Source of the DNA: Oligoflexia bacterium
Lineage (GTDB): Bacteria > Bdellovibrionota > UBA1018
Direction of reading: 5' to 3'
NCBI GenBank assembly: GCA_023701205.1
Contig: JAMPXJ010000011.1
Coordinates: 1-64,000 of the forward strand
DNA: 64,000 nt
The first letter of the stretch is position 1. Each line of letters starts with the position of its first letter. Position numbers and translations under genes: made by a program. Under the pieces are notes generated by a model. The model did no database searches and had not been told where the DNA came from. It worked only from the letters and a program-made list of their open reading frames with translations. Of the stretch, positions 49,425-57,394 are shown piece after piece.

Positions 49425-49862
49425 TCAGATGTCGAGGACCACGGTGGCGCGCCAGGCTTTCTCGAGGCGCTCCACCTTGAAACGATGGAGGGTGACGCCT
49501 TTGACGTCGGTGCCGAGCTCGTGGCGCGCCCGATCGATGGATTCGCCGATGCCTTGGACGTGAAGGCCGGCGGGAGTGAAGCGCAGGGTGGAGGGGCGGA
49601 AGAGCAGGGCTTCGGCGTCCTTCAGGTAGACGAGCTTCTGGAGATACTCGTAGAGCAGATCCTCGCTTCGGGCGGGCTCGGAGGCCTCGTCGCTGCTGAT
49701 GCTGAACTCGCGCGTCTGGATCGGGCGGATGGTGTCGAGCTCCTCGATCATCACCCGTAACAGGGCGTCGGAGGCGGAGAGAAAGAGGTCCTCTTGGGAT
49801 GCGCCCGTCGCCTCGAAGGCGACGTCGGCATGAGTGATGTCATCCAGATAGCGGAAAGGCAT
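49425..49862 (-). CDS. Archease (RtcB activator)
   Basis: A 145-residue protein. PFRYLDDITHADVAFEATGAS at the start, EYLQKLVYLKDAEALLFR in the middle and GVTLHRFKVER near the end are the conserved archease pattern. They include the acidic residues (Asp7-8, Asp13) that bind a metal and help RtcB load GTP. Its start lies one base after the rtcB stop (TGA C ATG), so the two are coupled. Archease stimulates RtcB guanylylation and lets it use other nucleotides. Confidence 0.93.
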   Translation of the reverse strand: MPFRYLDDITHADVAFEATGASQEDLFLSASDALLRVMIEELDTIRPIQTREFSISSDEASEPARSEDLLYEYLQKLVYLKDAEALLFRPSTLRFTPAGLHVQGIGESIDRARHELGTDVKGVTLHRFKVERLEKAWRATVVLDI

Positions 49863-49863
49863 G

Positions 49864-51345
49864 TCAGCCTTTGATGTTCCCGATCGGGGTGAATTTCGCG
49901 ATCGGGCGGCTGATCCCGGCGCGCGCGGTCACGTCGACGATCTCGTCGATACTCTTGTAGGCGCCGCCGGCTTCCTCGGCGAGACCGGCGAACGAGCCGG
50001 TGCGGACGTAAATCCCGCGGCGGCGCATGTCATCAGCGAGCGCGCGGCCGTGGAAAAGACGCTTGGCCTGCGTTCGGCTCATCGTCCGGCCGCTTCCGTG
50101 CGCGGTCGAGAAGAAAGTCTGCAGGCCCTTTTCGATCCCGAGGAGCAGGTAGGAGCCGGTTTCCATGCTGCCGCCGAGGATGACGGGCTGGCCGAGTTCC
50201 CGGTATCTTCCGGGAAGCCCCTCGGCGCCCGGCCCGAGCGCGCGGGTGGCGCCCTTGCGATGCACGAGCAGCTCGCGCGGCTTGCCGTCGACGAGATGGG
50301 TTTCGAGCTTGGCCGTGTTGTGGGCCACGTCGTAGACGGTCCGGAGACCGAGCTCGGAAGGGTCCTTCGCGAAGACCTCCGAGAAGACTTCGCGGATCCG
50401 GTGCAGGATCACCTGGCGGTTCGCGAAGGACATGTTGATCGCGCATTTCATCGCCTTGAAGTAAGCCTGGCCTTCGGGCGAGTCGAAAGGCGCGCAGGCC
50501 AGCTCCCGGTCGTCGACGGAGATGCCGTATTTCGGCCCCATGACGCGTTGGAATTTCCGCAGATAGTCGCTGGCGATCTGGTGGCCGAAGCCGCGGCTGC
50601 CGCAGTGGAACATGACGACAACCTGGTCGGGACGGTCGATCCCGAACGCGCGGGCCGCCGCCACGTCGTGGACGTGGCCCGGCTTCACCACCTGGATCTC
50701 AAGATAATGGTTGCCCGAGCCCAGCGTGCCTAGCTGATCCTGCCCTCGCGCGACGGCTTCAGCGCTGACTTCGGAAGGGTCGGCGCCCGCGGCACAGCCT
50801 CCGTCTTCGGTGAGCTCCAGGTCCTCGCGCGTGGCATAGCCGCGCTCGAGGCACCAACGGGCCCCTTTCGCGGCCACCTCGATGAAGTCTTCGGCCGATA
50901 GCTCGAGGGATCCGCGACAGCCCACGCCCGAAGGCACGCGCCGGTACAGCGCCTCGACCAGCTCCGGTAGTCGGGGCTCGAGCTGCTCGCGAACCAGGTT
51001 CGTCGTGACGAGCCTCATTCCGCAGTTGATGTCGAAGCCGATCCCGCCCGGCGAGATCACGCCGCTTCGCGGGTCCATAGCCGCGACCCCGCCGATCGGG
51101 AAGCCGTATCCCGAGTGCCCGTCGGGCATGCAGAAAGCGTATTTGACGATTCCGGGGAGGGTAGCGACGTTGGCGACCTGATCGAAGACCGCGAGGTCCA
51201 TTCGTTTCAGCAGCGACTCGGTGGCGTAGATCCGGGCCGGAACGCGCATTCCCGGCTTATAGGAGATCGGGAGCTCCCAGAGGGACTCGGAGATCGGGAT
51301 GAGGGAGGAGAAAGCCGCCGCCAGGTCGTGCTCGGGTCGTTCCAC
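49864..51345 (-). CDS. rtcB: RNA-splicing ligase RtcB, archaeal-type
   Basis: A 493-residue ligase that joins 2',3'-cyclic phosphate (or 3'-phosphate) and 5'-OH RNA ends using GTP and Mn. MPDGHSGYGFPIGG, GGIGFDINCGMRL, LGSGNHYLEIQ, FHCGSRGFGHQ, VHRKGATRA and TAHGSGRTMSR (the guanylylated His, about residue 400) are all present. It aligns over its whole length with archaeal RtcB. No RtcR regulator or RtcA cyclase gene is visible nearby. The start is GTG 51345, which matches homologue N-termini (LWELPISYKPGMRVPARIY). It has no SD but a TAAGTT six bases upstream, consistent with a leaderless start. Archease follows. Confidence 0.96.
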   Translation of the reverse strand: MERPEHDLAAAFSSLIPISESLWELPISYKPGMRVPARIYATESLLKRMDLAVFDQVANVATLPGIVKYAFCMPDGHSGYGFPIGGVAAMDPRSGVISPGGIGFDINCGMRLVTTNLVREQLEPRLPELVEALYRRVPSGVGCRGSLELSAEDFIEVAAKGARWCLERGYATREDLELTEDGGCAAGADPSEVSAEAVARGQDQLGTLGSGNHYLEIQVVKPGHVHDVAAARAFGIDRPDQVVVMFHCGSRGFGHQIASDYLRKFQRVMGPKYGISVDDRELACAPFDSPEGQAYFKAMKCAINMSFANRQVILHRIREVFSEVFAKDPSELGLRTVYDVAHNTAKLETHLVDGKPRELLVHRKGATRALGPGAEGLPGRYRELGQPVILGGSMETGSYLLLGIEKGLQTFFSTAHGSGRTMSRTQAKRLFHGRALADDMRRRGIYVRTGSFAGLAEEAGGAYKSIDEIVDVTARAGISRPIAKFTPIGNIKG

Positions 51346-51428
51346 CCGCGAAACTTATCCTATTCGAAGGGGTGAGGGAATGGTGATGGCGGCGCGTTGG
51401 GATGGCACATGCCTCCAACGCGGATTCT

Positions 51429-53822
51429 TCAGGGCACTCCGTTCGTAGGGTAGCCATAGAGCCGGATTCCGCTCAGCGTTCCGGCCTGGAAGACGCACTC
51501 GTTCGTCGTGTAATCGCCTTCGCCCTGGTAGGCGCCGAAGTTGGGAGCGTAGAGGCAGGATTCGTTGGATTCGCAGACGCCGTCCTCGTTTCCGATCGTA
51601 TCGCCGAGGATCTCCAGCGCGTTCCGGAGGAAGGTCCTGGGCGCAGTCCTGCGATCCGTCACGGTCACGTTCCCGGCGAGATGCGCGGGACAGTTTTGCC
51701 CGGAGAGGAAATCCGCGTTTGGGTTCACGCCGTCGCCCGTGACGTTCCGCGCGAAGGTATCGGTCGTCTTGAGCCGGAAGTCCCAGATCTGGCAGGTTCC
51801 CGACGTGCAGGCGCCGCGGGTGTCGAAGCCGGGGAAAGTTCCGCTTCTTCCCCAGCCTCGGAAAAGGTTCTCGAAGTTCACCCAATCCGTGATCGAAGCG
51901 AAGCTCATCGCGCCGTTGTTATCCGAGGCATTCCGGGTGTCGTCGGAGGTGATCTGCCCGACAAGCTCGGGTGACCCGGCGACCAGGGAGAGCGTGGCAT
52001 CCGAGAAGCCCTGATTGGCACAGGTCCCATGGACAAGCCCGGGATTGGTTCCGCCAAAGACGGAGCAGTCGGCGCTCTCCATCCTGAGATTGCCGGTGAA
52101 CATGTTGGTGCTGGCGCTGCTCAAAAATAATCGGCTCCCGGCGAGCTGGCTCAGGGTGTTATCCGTGTAAGTCACCATATACAGGCTGTAGGAGGAATTG
52201 TTGTGAAACAAAGCATGAGACACGGTGTTGCGGTATCCGCTGAGATAGAATCCGTGGTTACCGTTATTGATCGCGGTGATGCCCAGGAAGGTATTGTCAT
52301 GGCTGATCACATGAATGCCCGATCCGGAATTATTGGCCACAGTGACGTTTTGCAGCAGATTGTTCGAGCTTACGTCTCCCGTGGAGATGCCGCGTCCGCC
52401 GTTATTGGTCGAGATGATGTCCGTGAACACATTGCGCGAACCCTTGAGGACGAGACCGTCGGCAGTGTTGTTCGAAGCCGTGATCTGACTCAATAGATTG
52501 GAAGAGATCGCGATACTTGAATCGCCAAATCCAGTGCCGAAACCCGAGAAACTCGCTCGCCGGACGACCGAGTGGCGTATTTTCGCCGAGAATCCGCTGG
52601 AGCCGCTGGCGGCGCGGTTCGAAAGCTCTCCCTCGAACCATAGGAAATAACGCAGAATTGAGTAGACGGCGCAATTCCCGCCGCCGCAGGTGGGCGCCGC
52701 CGGATTCACGAGGCTGAGCGTTGCGCCCGGAAAAATAGCGACGCCGATCTTGTCCGCGTCGATCTGATAACCCGCCGTATCGCGGCTGCTCGCCAGAGTA
52801 TAGATCGTCCCCGCGCTCGCGAGGCTCTCCATGAGTCCCGAGGCGCTGTTGTCGGGCAAGGGCTGCACTGGGTTGGTCCACCAGGCGCTACGGACGCTCG
52901 CGGCGATCGGCGCGCCCGCCTGCGAGATGACGACGCGGTTGGTCTTCCAGGTCGACGAGGTGAGGAGGTCCGCGAGCGCCCGGCTTTTTTTCAGCTGTCG
53001 GGAGTGAAAGTACACGTTGCCCGCACCGCCCGAGTCGTCACAGGCCCATTCAAACGCTTCGAGCTCGTCCGCGACCGCGTAACCCGCGCACGAGGGAGCG
53101 GCGGCAAGATCGACCCGCTTCATTTCGCCGCCGTGGAGGCAGGCGAAATATCCGAGCTCCGCACCGGTGCATGCGCTGGTAGGCGTGGCGGTCACGGCAT
53201 AGTCGTTCCAGTTCGGCGCGATCGCGTAGCGGGCGCTCACCGTCACGGCAGAAAGGATCTTGAAACCCGAGGAGCTCACGACGCTTGAGCGTGTGCCGGA
53301 GGAGTCCACCGCCCGAACGTTCACGTAATAGGTCGAGCCAATCCCCATTCCAAGGGCCTGAGCCGTGCTGGGCGAGAGATAAGAAGGTGATGTTCCGACG
53401 GAGGTCCAGGCCAGTATGTCCGTGGCGCCGGCGGAGCTCCCGATCGAAAGCTCGAAGTCCGCCAAGGGGTTGGTATTCCCCGTTCCGGAATAGGTCCAGG
53501 TGAAGCTAGGCGCGTCCGTCGAGGCGAGGCTGCCAGTGTCGTCGAGGCCAGAGACCGCCTGGGGTGGCGGCTGCGGCGAAGGCGAAGGTGAAGGTGAAGG
53601 TGAAGGTGAAGGTGAAGGTGAAGGTGAAGGTGAAGGTGAAGGTGAAGCGGAAGGCGAAGCGGAAGGTGCTGGAGAGGTGCCTGGATCAGAAAGAGTGAGA
53701 TCGATGGTTGTCGCGTTGCTGAGAATACGTGGGCTGCAGCTCGCAAGCGCCAACAGCGAGGCCAGTGCACAGATTGGTTTGAAGGCTCCTCCGGAGAGAG
53801 CCGACCCGCAGACGTTCCGCAT
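51429..53822 (-). CDS. Parallel beta-helix lipoprotein with Ser-Pro linker
   Basis: A 797-residue lipoprotein. The signal peptide ends LLALASCS. A Ser/Pro repeat linker occupies residues about 50-85, then comes a fibronectin-III-like domain (about 95-200, SFTWTYSGTGNTNPLADFELSIG through TYYVNVRAVDSSG). A Cys-containing segment follows, then a right-handed beta-helix (about 420-620: NNTADGLVLKGSRNVFTDI, NNGGRGISTG, NNSGSGIHVISHDNTFLG, PbH1-type coils). The tail contains conserved Cys pairs. The helix is of the polysaccharide-binding or adhesin type; no catalytic residues are evident. The linker is coded by a (ggtgaa)10 tract on the plus strand. Confidence 0.88.
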   Translation of the reverse strand: MRNVCGSALSGGAFKPICALASLLALASCSPRILSNATTIDLTLSDPGTSPAPSASPSASPSPSPSPSPSPSPSPSPSPSPSPQPPPQAVSGLDDTGSLASTDAPSFTWTYSGTGNTNPLADFELSIGSSAGATDILAWTSVGTSPSYLSPSTAQALGMGIGSTYYVNVRAVDSSGTRSSVVSSSGFKILSAVTVSARYAIAPNWNDYAVTATPTSACTGAELGYFACLHGGEMKRVDLAAAPSCAGYAVADELEAFEWACDDSGGAGNVYFHSRQLKKSRALADLLTSSTWKTNRVVISQAGAPIAASVRSAWWTNPVQPLPDNSASGLMESLASAGTIYTLASSRDTAGYQIDADKIGVAIFPGATLSLVNPAAPTCGGGNCAVYSILRYFLWFEGELSNRAASGSSGFSAKIRHSVVRRASFSGFGTGFGDSSIAISSNLLSQITASNNTADGLVLKGSRNVFTDIISTNNGGRGISTGDVSSNNLLQNVTVANNSGSGIHVISHDNTFLGITAINNGNHGFYLSGYRNTVSHALFHNNSSYSLYMVTYTDNTLSQLAGSRLFLSSASTNMFTGNLRMESADCSVFGGTNPGLVHGTCANQGFSDATLSLVAGSPELVGQITSDDTRNASDNNGAMSFASITDWVNFENLFRGWGRSGTFPGFDTRGACTSGTCQIWDFRLKTTDTFARNVTGDGVNPNADFLSGQNCPAHLAGNVTVTDRRTAPRTFLRNALEILGDTIGNEDGVCESNESCLYAPNFGAYQGEGDYTTNECVFQAGTLSGIRLYGYPTNGVP
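53587..53646. repeat. Ten perfect ggtgaa hexanucleotides in the linker
   Basis: Ten uninterrupted copies of ggtgaa on the plus strand (TTCACC on the coding strand, giving Ser-Pro). They are flanked by variant copies (ggcgaa before, gcggaa and ggcgaa after). Slippage would change the linker two residues at a time and leave the frame intact. Confidence 0.95.
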
Positions 53823-53946
53823 TTATCCAGAATAAGCCGCTTTTCAGCCCCGCGGAATGTGTCACAGTCGCAATGCTGTGTGGATCCGGACGCAGGTCGC
53901 CGTTACCGCATGGGCGGTGCCGCGGTAAGAACCTTATTTATTTCTC

Positions 53947-53995
53947 TTGAAATGAATAATGCGATGCGTTAATCGCATTTGAGGTGTTTAACACC
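53947..53995 (+). promoter_or_regulatory. Promoter with two operator-like palindromes
   Basis: TTGAAA (53947-53952) and TAATCG (53970-53975) are 17 bp apart. A perfect 8-bp inverted repeat (53958-53965 with 53972-53979) covers the -10. A second perfect palindrome, GGTGTT-T-AACACC, follows at 53983-53995. The start codon is at 54026. Confidence 0.45.
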
Positions 53996-54025
53996 CCCTG
54001 GCATGAAAGGAAAAGGCTGAAGACT

Positions 54026-54421
54026 ATGAAACTGAGAATGATTGCCTTGTGCGCGGCTCTTTCCGCGGCCCAGTTCGCCACGAATCCGCCGGCTGCCCTC
54101 GCGAACGCCTCTCTTGGAAAATTCAGCTGCGAAAACCCAGAAATGCTCGGTGCAGCCAACCGCGCCTATTCGGAGCACGAGAAGAGGATCGCCGCGATCC
54201 CTGGAGTGACGCATGTGGAGGTCGGCGACTGCTCGTCCATGGAGTCTCCCGCGGTCCGCTCGGAGTCCGAATTCGTCTGCGGAGTTTTTCTGTATTTCTC
54301 GGACGATTTCGCTCAGCAGGTCTTCAGCGAGACCTCGAAGCTTTGGGGAGGGCTGGTGCTCAACAAGGCTCGACAGGCGGTTCCCGTCTGCTCCCGAGTC
54401 GTGGCGCGCCCTATCCGCTAG
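54026..54421 (+). CDS. Small secreted hypothetical protein
   Basis: A 131-residue protein with a signal peptide (1-28, MKLRMIALCAALSAAQFATNPPAALA, cut before NASLG). The mature part has four Cys (FSCENPE, VGDCSSME, EFVCGVF, VPVCSR) that may form two disulphides, and mixes helix with strands. No family is recognised. It is preceded by a promoter-like pair and two palindromes, so it may be specifically regulated. AAAAGG about nine bases upstream may serve as SD. Confidence 0.75.
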   Translation: MKLRMIALCAALSAAQFATNPPAALANASLGKFSCENPEMLGAANRAYSEHEKRIAAIPGVTHVEVGDCSSMESPAVRSESEFVCGVFLYFSDDFAQQVFSETSKLWGGLVLNKARQAVPVCSRVVARPIR

Positions 54422-54565
54422 TCGGAACTCGGAAGGAGCTCATCGTCGCGAATCAGCTGCGGGAAAAGGGTTCTGACCCGGCCATCGAGGCCTATGCCGG
54501 ATCCGGGCGGCCGGCTCTCCCCACGCCCTTGTTGAGGAAGGGTTACGCTGTTATGGTTTCGCCAG

Positions 54566-55207
54566 ATGCGCAACCTTCTGTTTGATCTCGACGGGACGCT
54601 CGCCGACCCGCTCGAGGGCTTCAGTAACAGCCTTTTTCATGCGTTCGATAAGTTGGGACTGGAGCGTCCCTCGCTCGAGACGGTCAAGCGCTGCATCGGG
54701 CCGCCGCTGCACGTCTCGGTGCCTCAAGTGCTCGGCATCGAGGAGCCCGAGGCGATCACGCGGCTGATCGCCGCCTACCGCGACCATCACGGGACCACCG
54801 GGCTGTTCCAGTACCGTTTCTACGATGGCGTCGATGGCGCGCTCGAGGCGCTCACGAGGGATCGGCGGCTCTTCGTCGCGACTTCCAAGCCCGTCCAGTA
54901 TGCCAGGCCGATCTTGGAACGCTTCGGGAAAGCGCGCTATTTCGAGGAGATCTACGGCAGCGAGCTGAGCGGCGAACGCAGCCTCAAAGGCGAGCTCATT
55001 TCGCACGCGCTCCGGGCGAGCGCGCTCGGCGCCGGCGAGACGATCATGATCGGCGACCGCAAGCACGACATCATCGGCGCGAAGGCCAACGGCCTCCGCG
55101 CCATCGGCGTGACCTGGGGCTATGGCTCCGAAGAGGAGCTCGTGGGAGCGGGCGCTGACTGGATCTGCCGTTCCTGGTCTGAGCTGCTGGCGGTTTTCAC
55201 CGCTTGA
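54566..55207 (+). CDS. HAD-superfamily phosphatase (phosphoglycolate phosphatase-like)
   Basis: A 213-residue hydrolase. Motif I is LLFDLDGTLADP (Asp7 nucleophile, Asp9 acid/base). A helical cap (about 15-80) is followed by motif II Ser/Thr in FVATSKP, motif III Lys in SLKGELI and motif IV MIGDRKHDIIGAKANG. This is the subfamily IA layout of Gph/PpaX-type phosphatases acting on small phosphoesters; the exact substrate is not readable. No SD is present; TATGGT at 54552-54557 with TTGTTG at 54529-54534 gives a promoter just before the start. It converges with the cytochrome gene. Confidence 0.92.
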   Translation: MRNLLFDLDGTLADPLEGFSNSLFHAFDKLGLERPSLETVKRCIGPPLHVSVPQVLGIEEPEAITRLIAAYRDHHGTTGLFQYRFYDGVDGALEALTRDRRLFVATSKPVQYARPILERFGKARYFEEIYGSELSGERSLKGELISHALRASALGAGETIMIGDRKHDIIGAKANGLRAIGVTWGYGSEEELVGAGADWICRSWSELLAVFTA

Positions 55208-55210
55208 GGC

Positions 55211-56725
55211 TCAGTATTTCCTCGTCGGAATGACGTTGTCGAAATAAATCCCGTTTTCGGTGTAGCCACGCAGCTTGCTCGGACAGGAGATCACCCAGCC
55301 GCCGGCGGGATTGAGCATCTTGAAAGCGCCTTGACCGTCGACGGGAAGCTGAATCGGGCTCCAGGGCACTTCTTCGATCAATAGCCAGCCGTTCTGGAAG
55401 CCGGTGACCCGGCCTTCCATGTAGATCGAGTTCGCGGTCAAGCATTCGGCTTTGGTGAACTCCACCGAGCCGGGCGGACAGGGGTCCGTCGCGCAGGCTT
55501 CCGAAGTCGCCGGCTTGGCCGCGGCGTCGCAAAAGCTGTCGGCCACCGGGCTGTTGCTCTCGTTGATGCAGTTCACGCTGCGCGTGCGCGAACCGCCGCC
55601 GCAGATCGCGAGCAGGGTGGGGTTGTCGTTCCTCTGGCAGGAGGACCAGGGATAGGTGTTCCAGCTGTAAGTCGGGCACGCCTGCGTGTTGCAGGCCTGG
55701 CTGGTGTCGCCCGCGCCCGGTTGCGTCGCCGGGTTGCAGAGGGAGTTCGCGACGACCGCGCCGCTGCTGTCCTGGCAGGTATAGCTTCGCGTCTGGGTGC
55801 CGCCGCCGCATTCGGCCGAACAGGAGGACCAGCCGGAATAGACCCATTCATAGGTCACTCCGCCCACGGTGCAGCTTTGCGACGTGGCGGGCTTGACCGT
55901 CTTCGAGCAGAACGCATCCGCGTAAAGGGCGTTGTTGTCAGTGCGGTTGCAGGTGACCGTTCGCGACTGCTGGCTGTCGGCGCATTCGGACCAGAGTCCC
56001 GTGTTCCATGAGAAGGTGTAAGTGGCCGAGTCGTACCAATCCACGATGTACTGCTTGGACGAGGCTTGCAGCGGGCCGGAGGGTGGCATCGTGCCGGTGG
56101 TGACGGCGCGGTTGAGGATGTTCGACTTGTAGGTGACGGCCGTGGATTCCACCTGCCAGTTCCTGGCCGACCAGTTGGGGTTGTGGCAGACCCCGCAGAT
56201 CGGCGTGAAAACGTTCGTCTTGGCGATCGCGTAGAAGTCCACGGGTGTGGGCGCGGGGCCCGAGCTCGGAGAGGAGCTCGGGGAACCGGTCGGGACACTC
56301 GTCGAGGTAGGTTCGGGTTCGGGCGTCGCGGTGGCCGTGGGCTCGGGTTCGGGCACCGGCACCGGAGCCGGCGCGAGCGGATCCTCGGGGCAGCCGTCTC
56401 CCGTCCACAACGCGACGACTTCGAGCTGCTCCTCGGTCAGGGCCCCGAACGGAGGCATCGACTTCGAGGCCACTCGCGAACCGATCGAAGCGCATTTGCT
56501 GAGCGCGACCTGGTAATTTCCCCAGTTCGGTAGGCCGCCGCCGCTGACATGGCATTGGGCGCAAACCGGAGTGTAGACCTTGTTCAGGAACTGCGTGTAA
56601 GTGACTCCGGAGGTTGGCGCGGCGGTGCTGGCCTCGCGCAATTCCATCTGCTGCCCGCCGGTGCACGACGAGAAGCCGATGGAAGTCAGAGCTGCCAGAA
56701 TGCTTTTCGTAATTAATCCCCGCAC
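55211..56725 (-). CDS. Di-haem c-type cytochrome lipoprotein with thrombospondin-1-like modules
   Basis: A 504-residue lipoprotein. Acylated Cys21 (GFSSC). The first haem domain has Cys55-Cys58-His59 (CAQCH) and distal Met90 (SMPPFGAL). A Pro/Glu/Thr linker follows (about 115-160). The second haem domain has Cys177-Cys180-His181 (CGVCH) and Met212 (TMPPSGPL). Three modules follow with the TSP1/ADAMTS spacing: WNTGLWSECADSQQSRTVTC, YSGWSSCSAECGGGTQTRSYTC and YPWSSC with GGGSRTRSVNC. A beta-rich tail ends the chain. The haem groups suggest electron transfer at the envelope surface, the TSP1-like part adhesion. The start is GTG 56725 with TACAAT six bases upstream and no SD. Confidence 0.88.
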   Translation of the reverse strand: MRGLITKSILAALTSIGFSSCTGGQQMELREASTAAPTSGVTYTQFLNKVYTPVCAQCHVSGGGLPNWGNYQVALSKCASIGSRVASKSMPPFGALTEEQLEVVALWTGDGCPEDPLAPAPVPVPEPEPTATATPEPEPTSTSVPTGSPSSSPSSGPAPTPVDFYAIAKTNVFTPICGVCHNPNWSARNWQVESTAVTYKSNILNRAVTTGTMPPSGPLQASSKQYIVDWYDSATYTFSWNTGLWSECADSQQSRTVTCNRTDNNALYADAFCSKTVKPATSQSCTVGGVTYEWVYSGWSSCSAECGGGTQTRSYTCQDSSGAVVANSLCNPATQPGAGDTSQACNTQACPTYSWNTYPWSSCQRNDNPTLLAICGGGSRTRSVNCINESNSPVADSFCDAAAKPATSEACATDPCPPGSVEFTKAECLTANSIYMEGRVTGFQNGWLLIEEVPWSPIQLPVDGQGAFKMLNPAGGWVISCPSKLRGYTENGIYFDNVIPTRKY

Positions 56726-56731
56726 GAGAAT

Positions 56732-56737
56732 ATTGTA
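56732..56737 (-). promoter_or_regulatory. -10 element for the cytochrome/TSP1 gene
   Basis: TACAAT on the minus strand ends six bases before the GTG at 56725, so the transcript would begin at the start codon. The -35 region (TGCGGA, 56760-56755) is poor. Confidence 0.4.
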
Positions 56738-56814
56738 TCAGGGATCAGTTTAATTCCGCAGCTGGGTATTTTCTGACTCTAGGCCGCCCGGGTCTATTCT
56801 TGCCAAAGGCACAA

Positions 56815-56842
56815 GCCCTCCAAGGATTGCTCCCTGGAGGGC
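56815..56842 (-). terminator. Intrinsic terminator after the S30AE-like gene
   Basis: GCCCTCCA and TGGAGGGC form a perfect 8-bp stem around a 12-base loop. Read on the minus strand it is followed by a T-containing tail (TTGTGCCTTT), 55-82 bp downstream of the stop. Confidence 0.6.
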
Positions 56843-56896
56843 CTGGGGTTGGGGCAGGCGGTGGAGGAGGGGATCACGCCTGCGCTGGGTGGGCTT

Positions 56897-57223
56897 TTAG
56901 GCGGGCTGCGGGGCCAGGCGCCGCTGCACGGGGGGAGTCGGCAGCAGGCGTTCCAGGCAGCGCAGCAGTGCCTGCTGCAGTCCTTCCCCGTACTGGGTGC
57001 CGATCCACGCTTTGGGTCCTTCGTGGATCTCCACTCTGCAGTTCACGAGGTTTCCATAGCCTTCGCGACAGAGCGTCACCTGATAGTGAAGCGGGCCAGA
57101 GGCGCCGGTTCCGGTGCCGGAATTGAGCAGGAGCCAGCGCCGAACGTGTTTCTCGACGAATCTCCGGAGTGCCCGGGATTCGCGGATTCCGTCGCACAAT
57201 ACGTCGCCTCGGATCGATTCCAT
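56897..57223 (-). CDS. Small S30AE/HPF-like protein
   Basis: A 108-residue protein. The order helix-strand-strand-helix (RESRALRRFVEKHVRRW, HYQVTLCREGYGN, CRVEIHEGPKAWIG, YGEGLQQALLRCLERLL) resembles short ribosome-hibernation S30AE domains, although the sequence is diverged and three Cys are unusual. It may bind ribosomes or act alone; no direct evidence. AGGAGG stands nine bases before the ATG, and a hairpin terminator follows, so it is a compact single-gene unit. A second S30AE-type protein occurs at 48818. Confidence 0.62.
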   Translation of the reverse strand: MESIRGDVLCDGIRESRALRRFVEKHVRRWLLLNSGTGTGASGPLHYQVTLCREGYGNLVNCRVEIHEGPKAWIGTQYGEGLQQALLRCLERLLPTPPVQRRLAPQPA

Positions 57224-57365
57224 AATTCCTGACCTCCTATAATCGGGTTGGCGTCGGATAGTCCGCTCCCCCTGGCGGAGGAGAGCGACAGGGAGAGGAG
57301 GACCGTCCAGACTGCAGCCGGGTAAACGATGCTGACCGACATGGATGGAATCTAACCGGGGAGGT

Positions 57366-57394
57366 TAAAAATGGAATTAAACCGGCATTAATTC
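57366..57394 (-). terminator. Terminator of the two-component operon
   Basis: GAATTAA/TTAATTC form a perfect 7-bp stem (57394-57388 with 57380-57374) that includes the kinase stop codon. It is followed on the minus strand by CATTTTTAA, a good T tract. Confidence 0.55.

Noticed and set aside
51402..51420. A TGGCAC-like sigma-54 element near rtcB
   Set aside because: It is on the wrong strand for rtcB and the second half does not match TTGC.
57076..57342. An 88-residue minus-strand frame with a hydrophobic start
   Set aside because: It has no SD, and its larger part overlaps the better supported S30AE-like gene in another frame.
57371..57391. A six-codon plus-strand leader ORF (MELNRH) with GGAGG before it
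   Set aside because: No gene follows on that strand, and the same bases form the terminator of the kinase operon.
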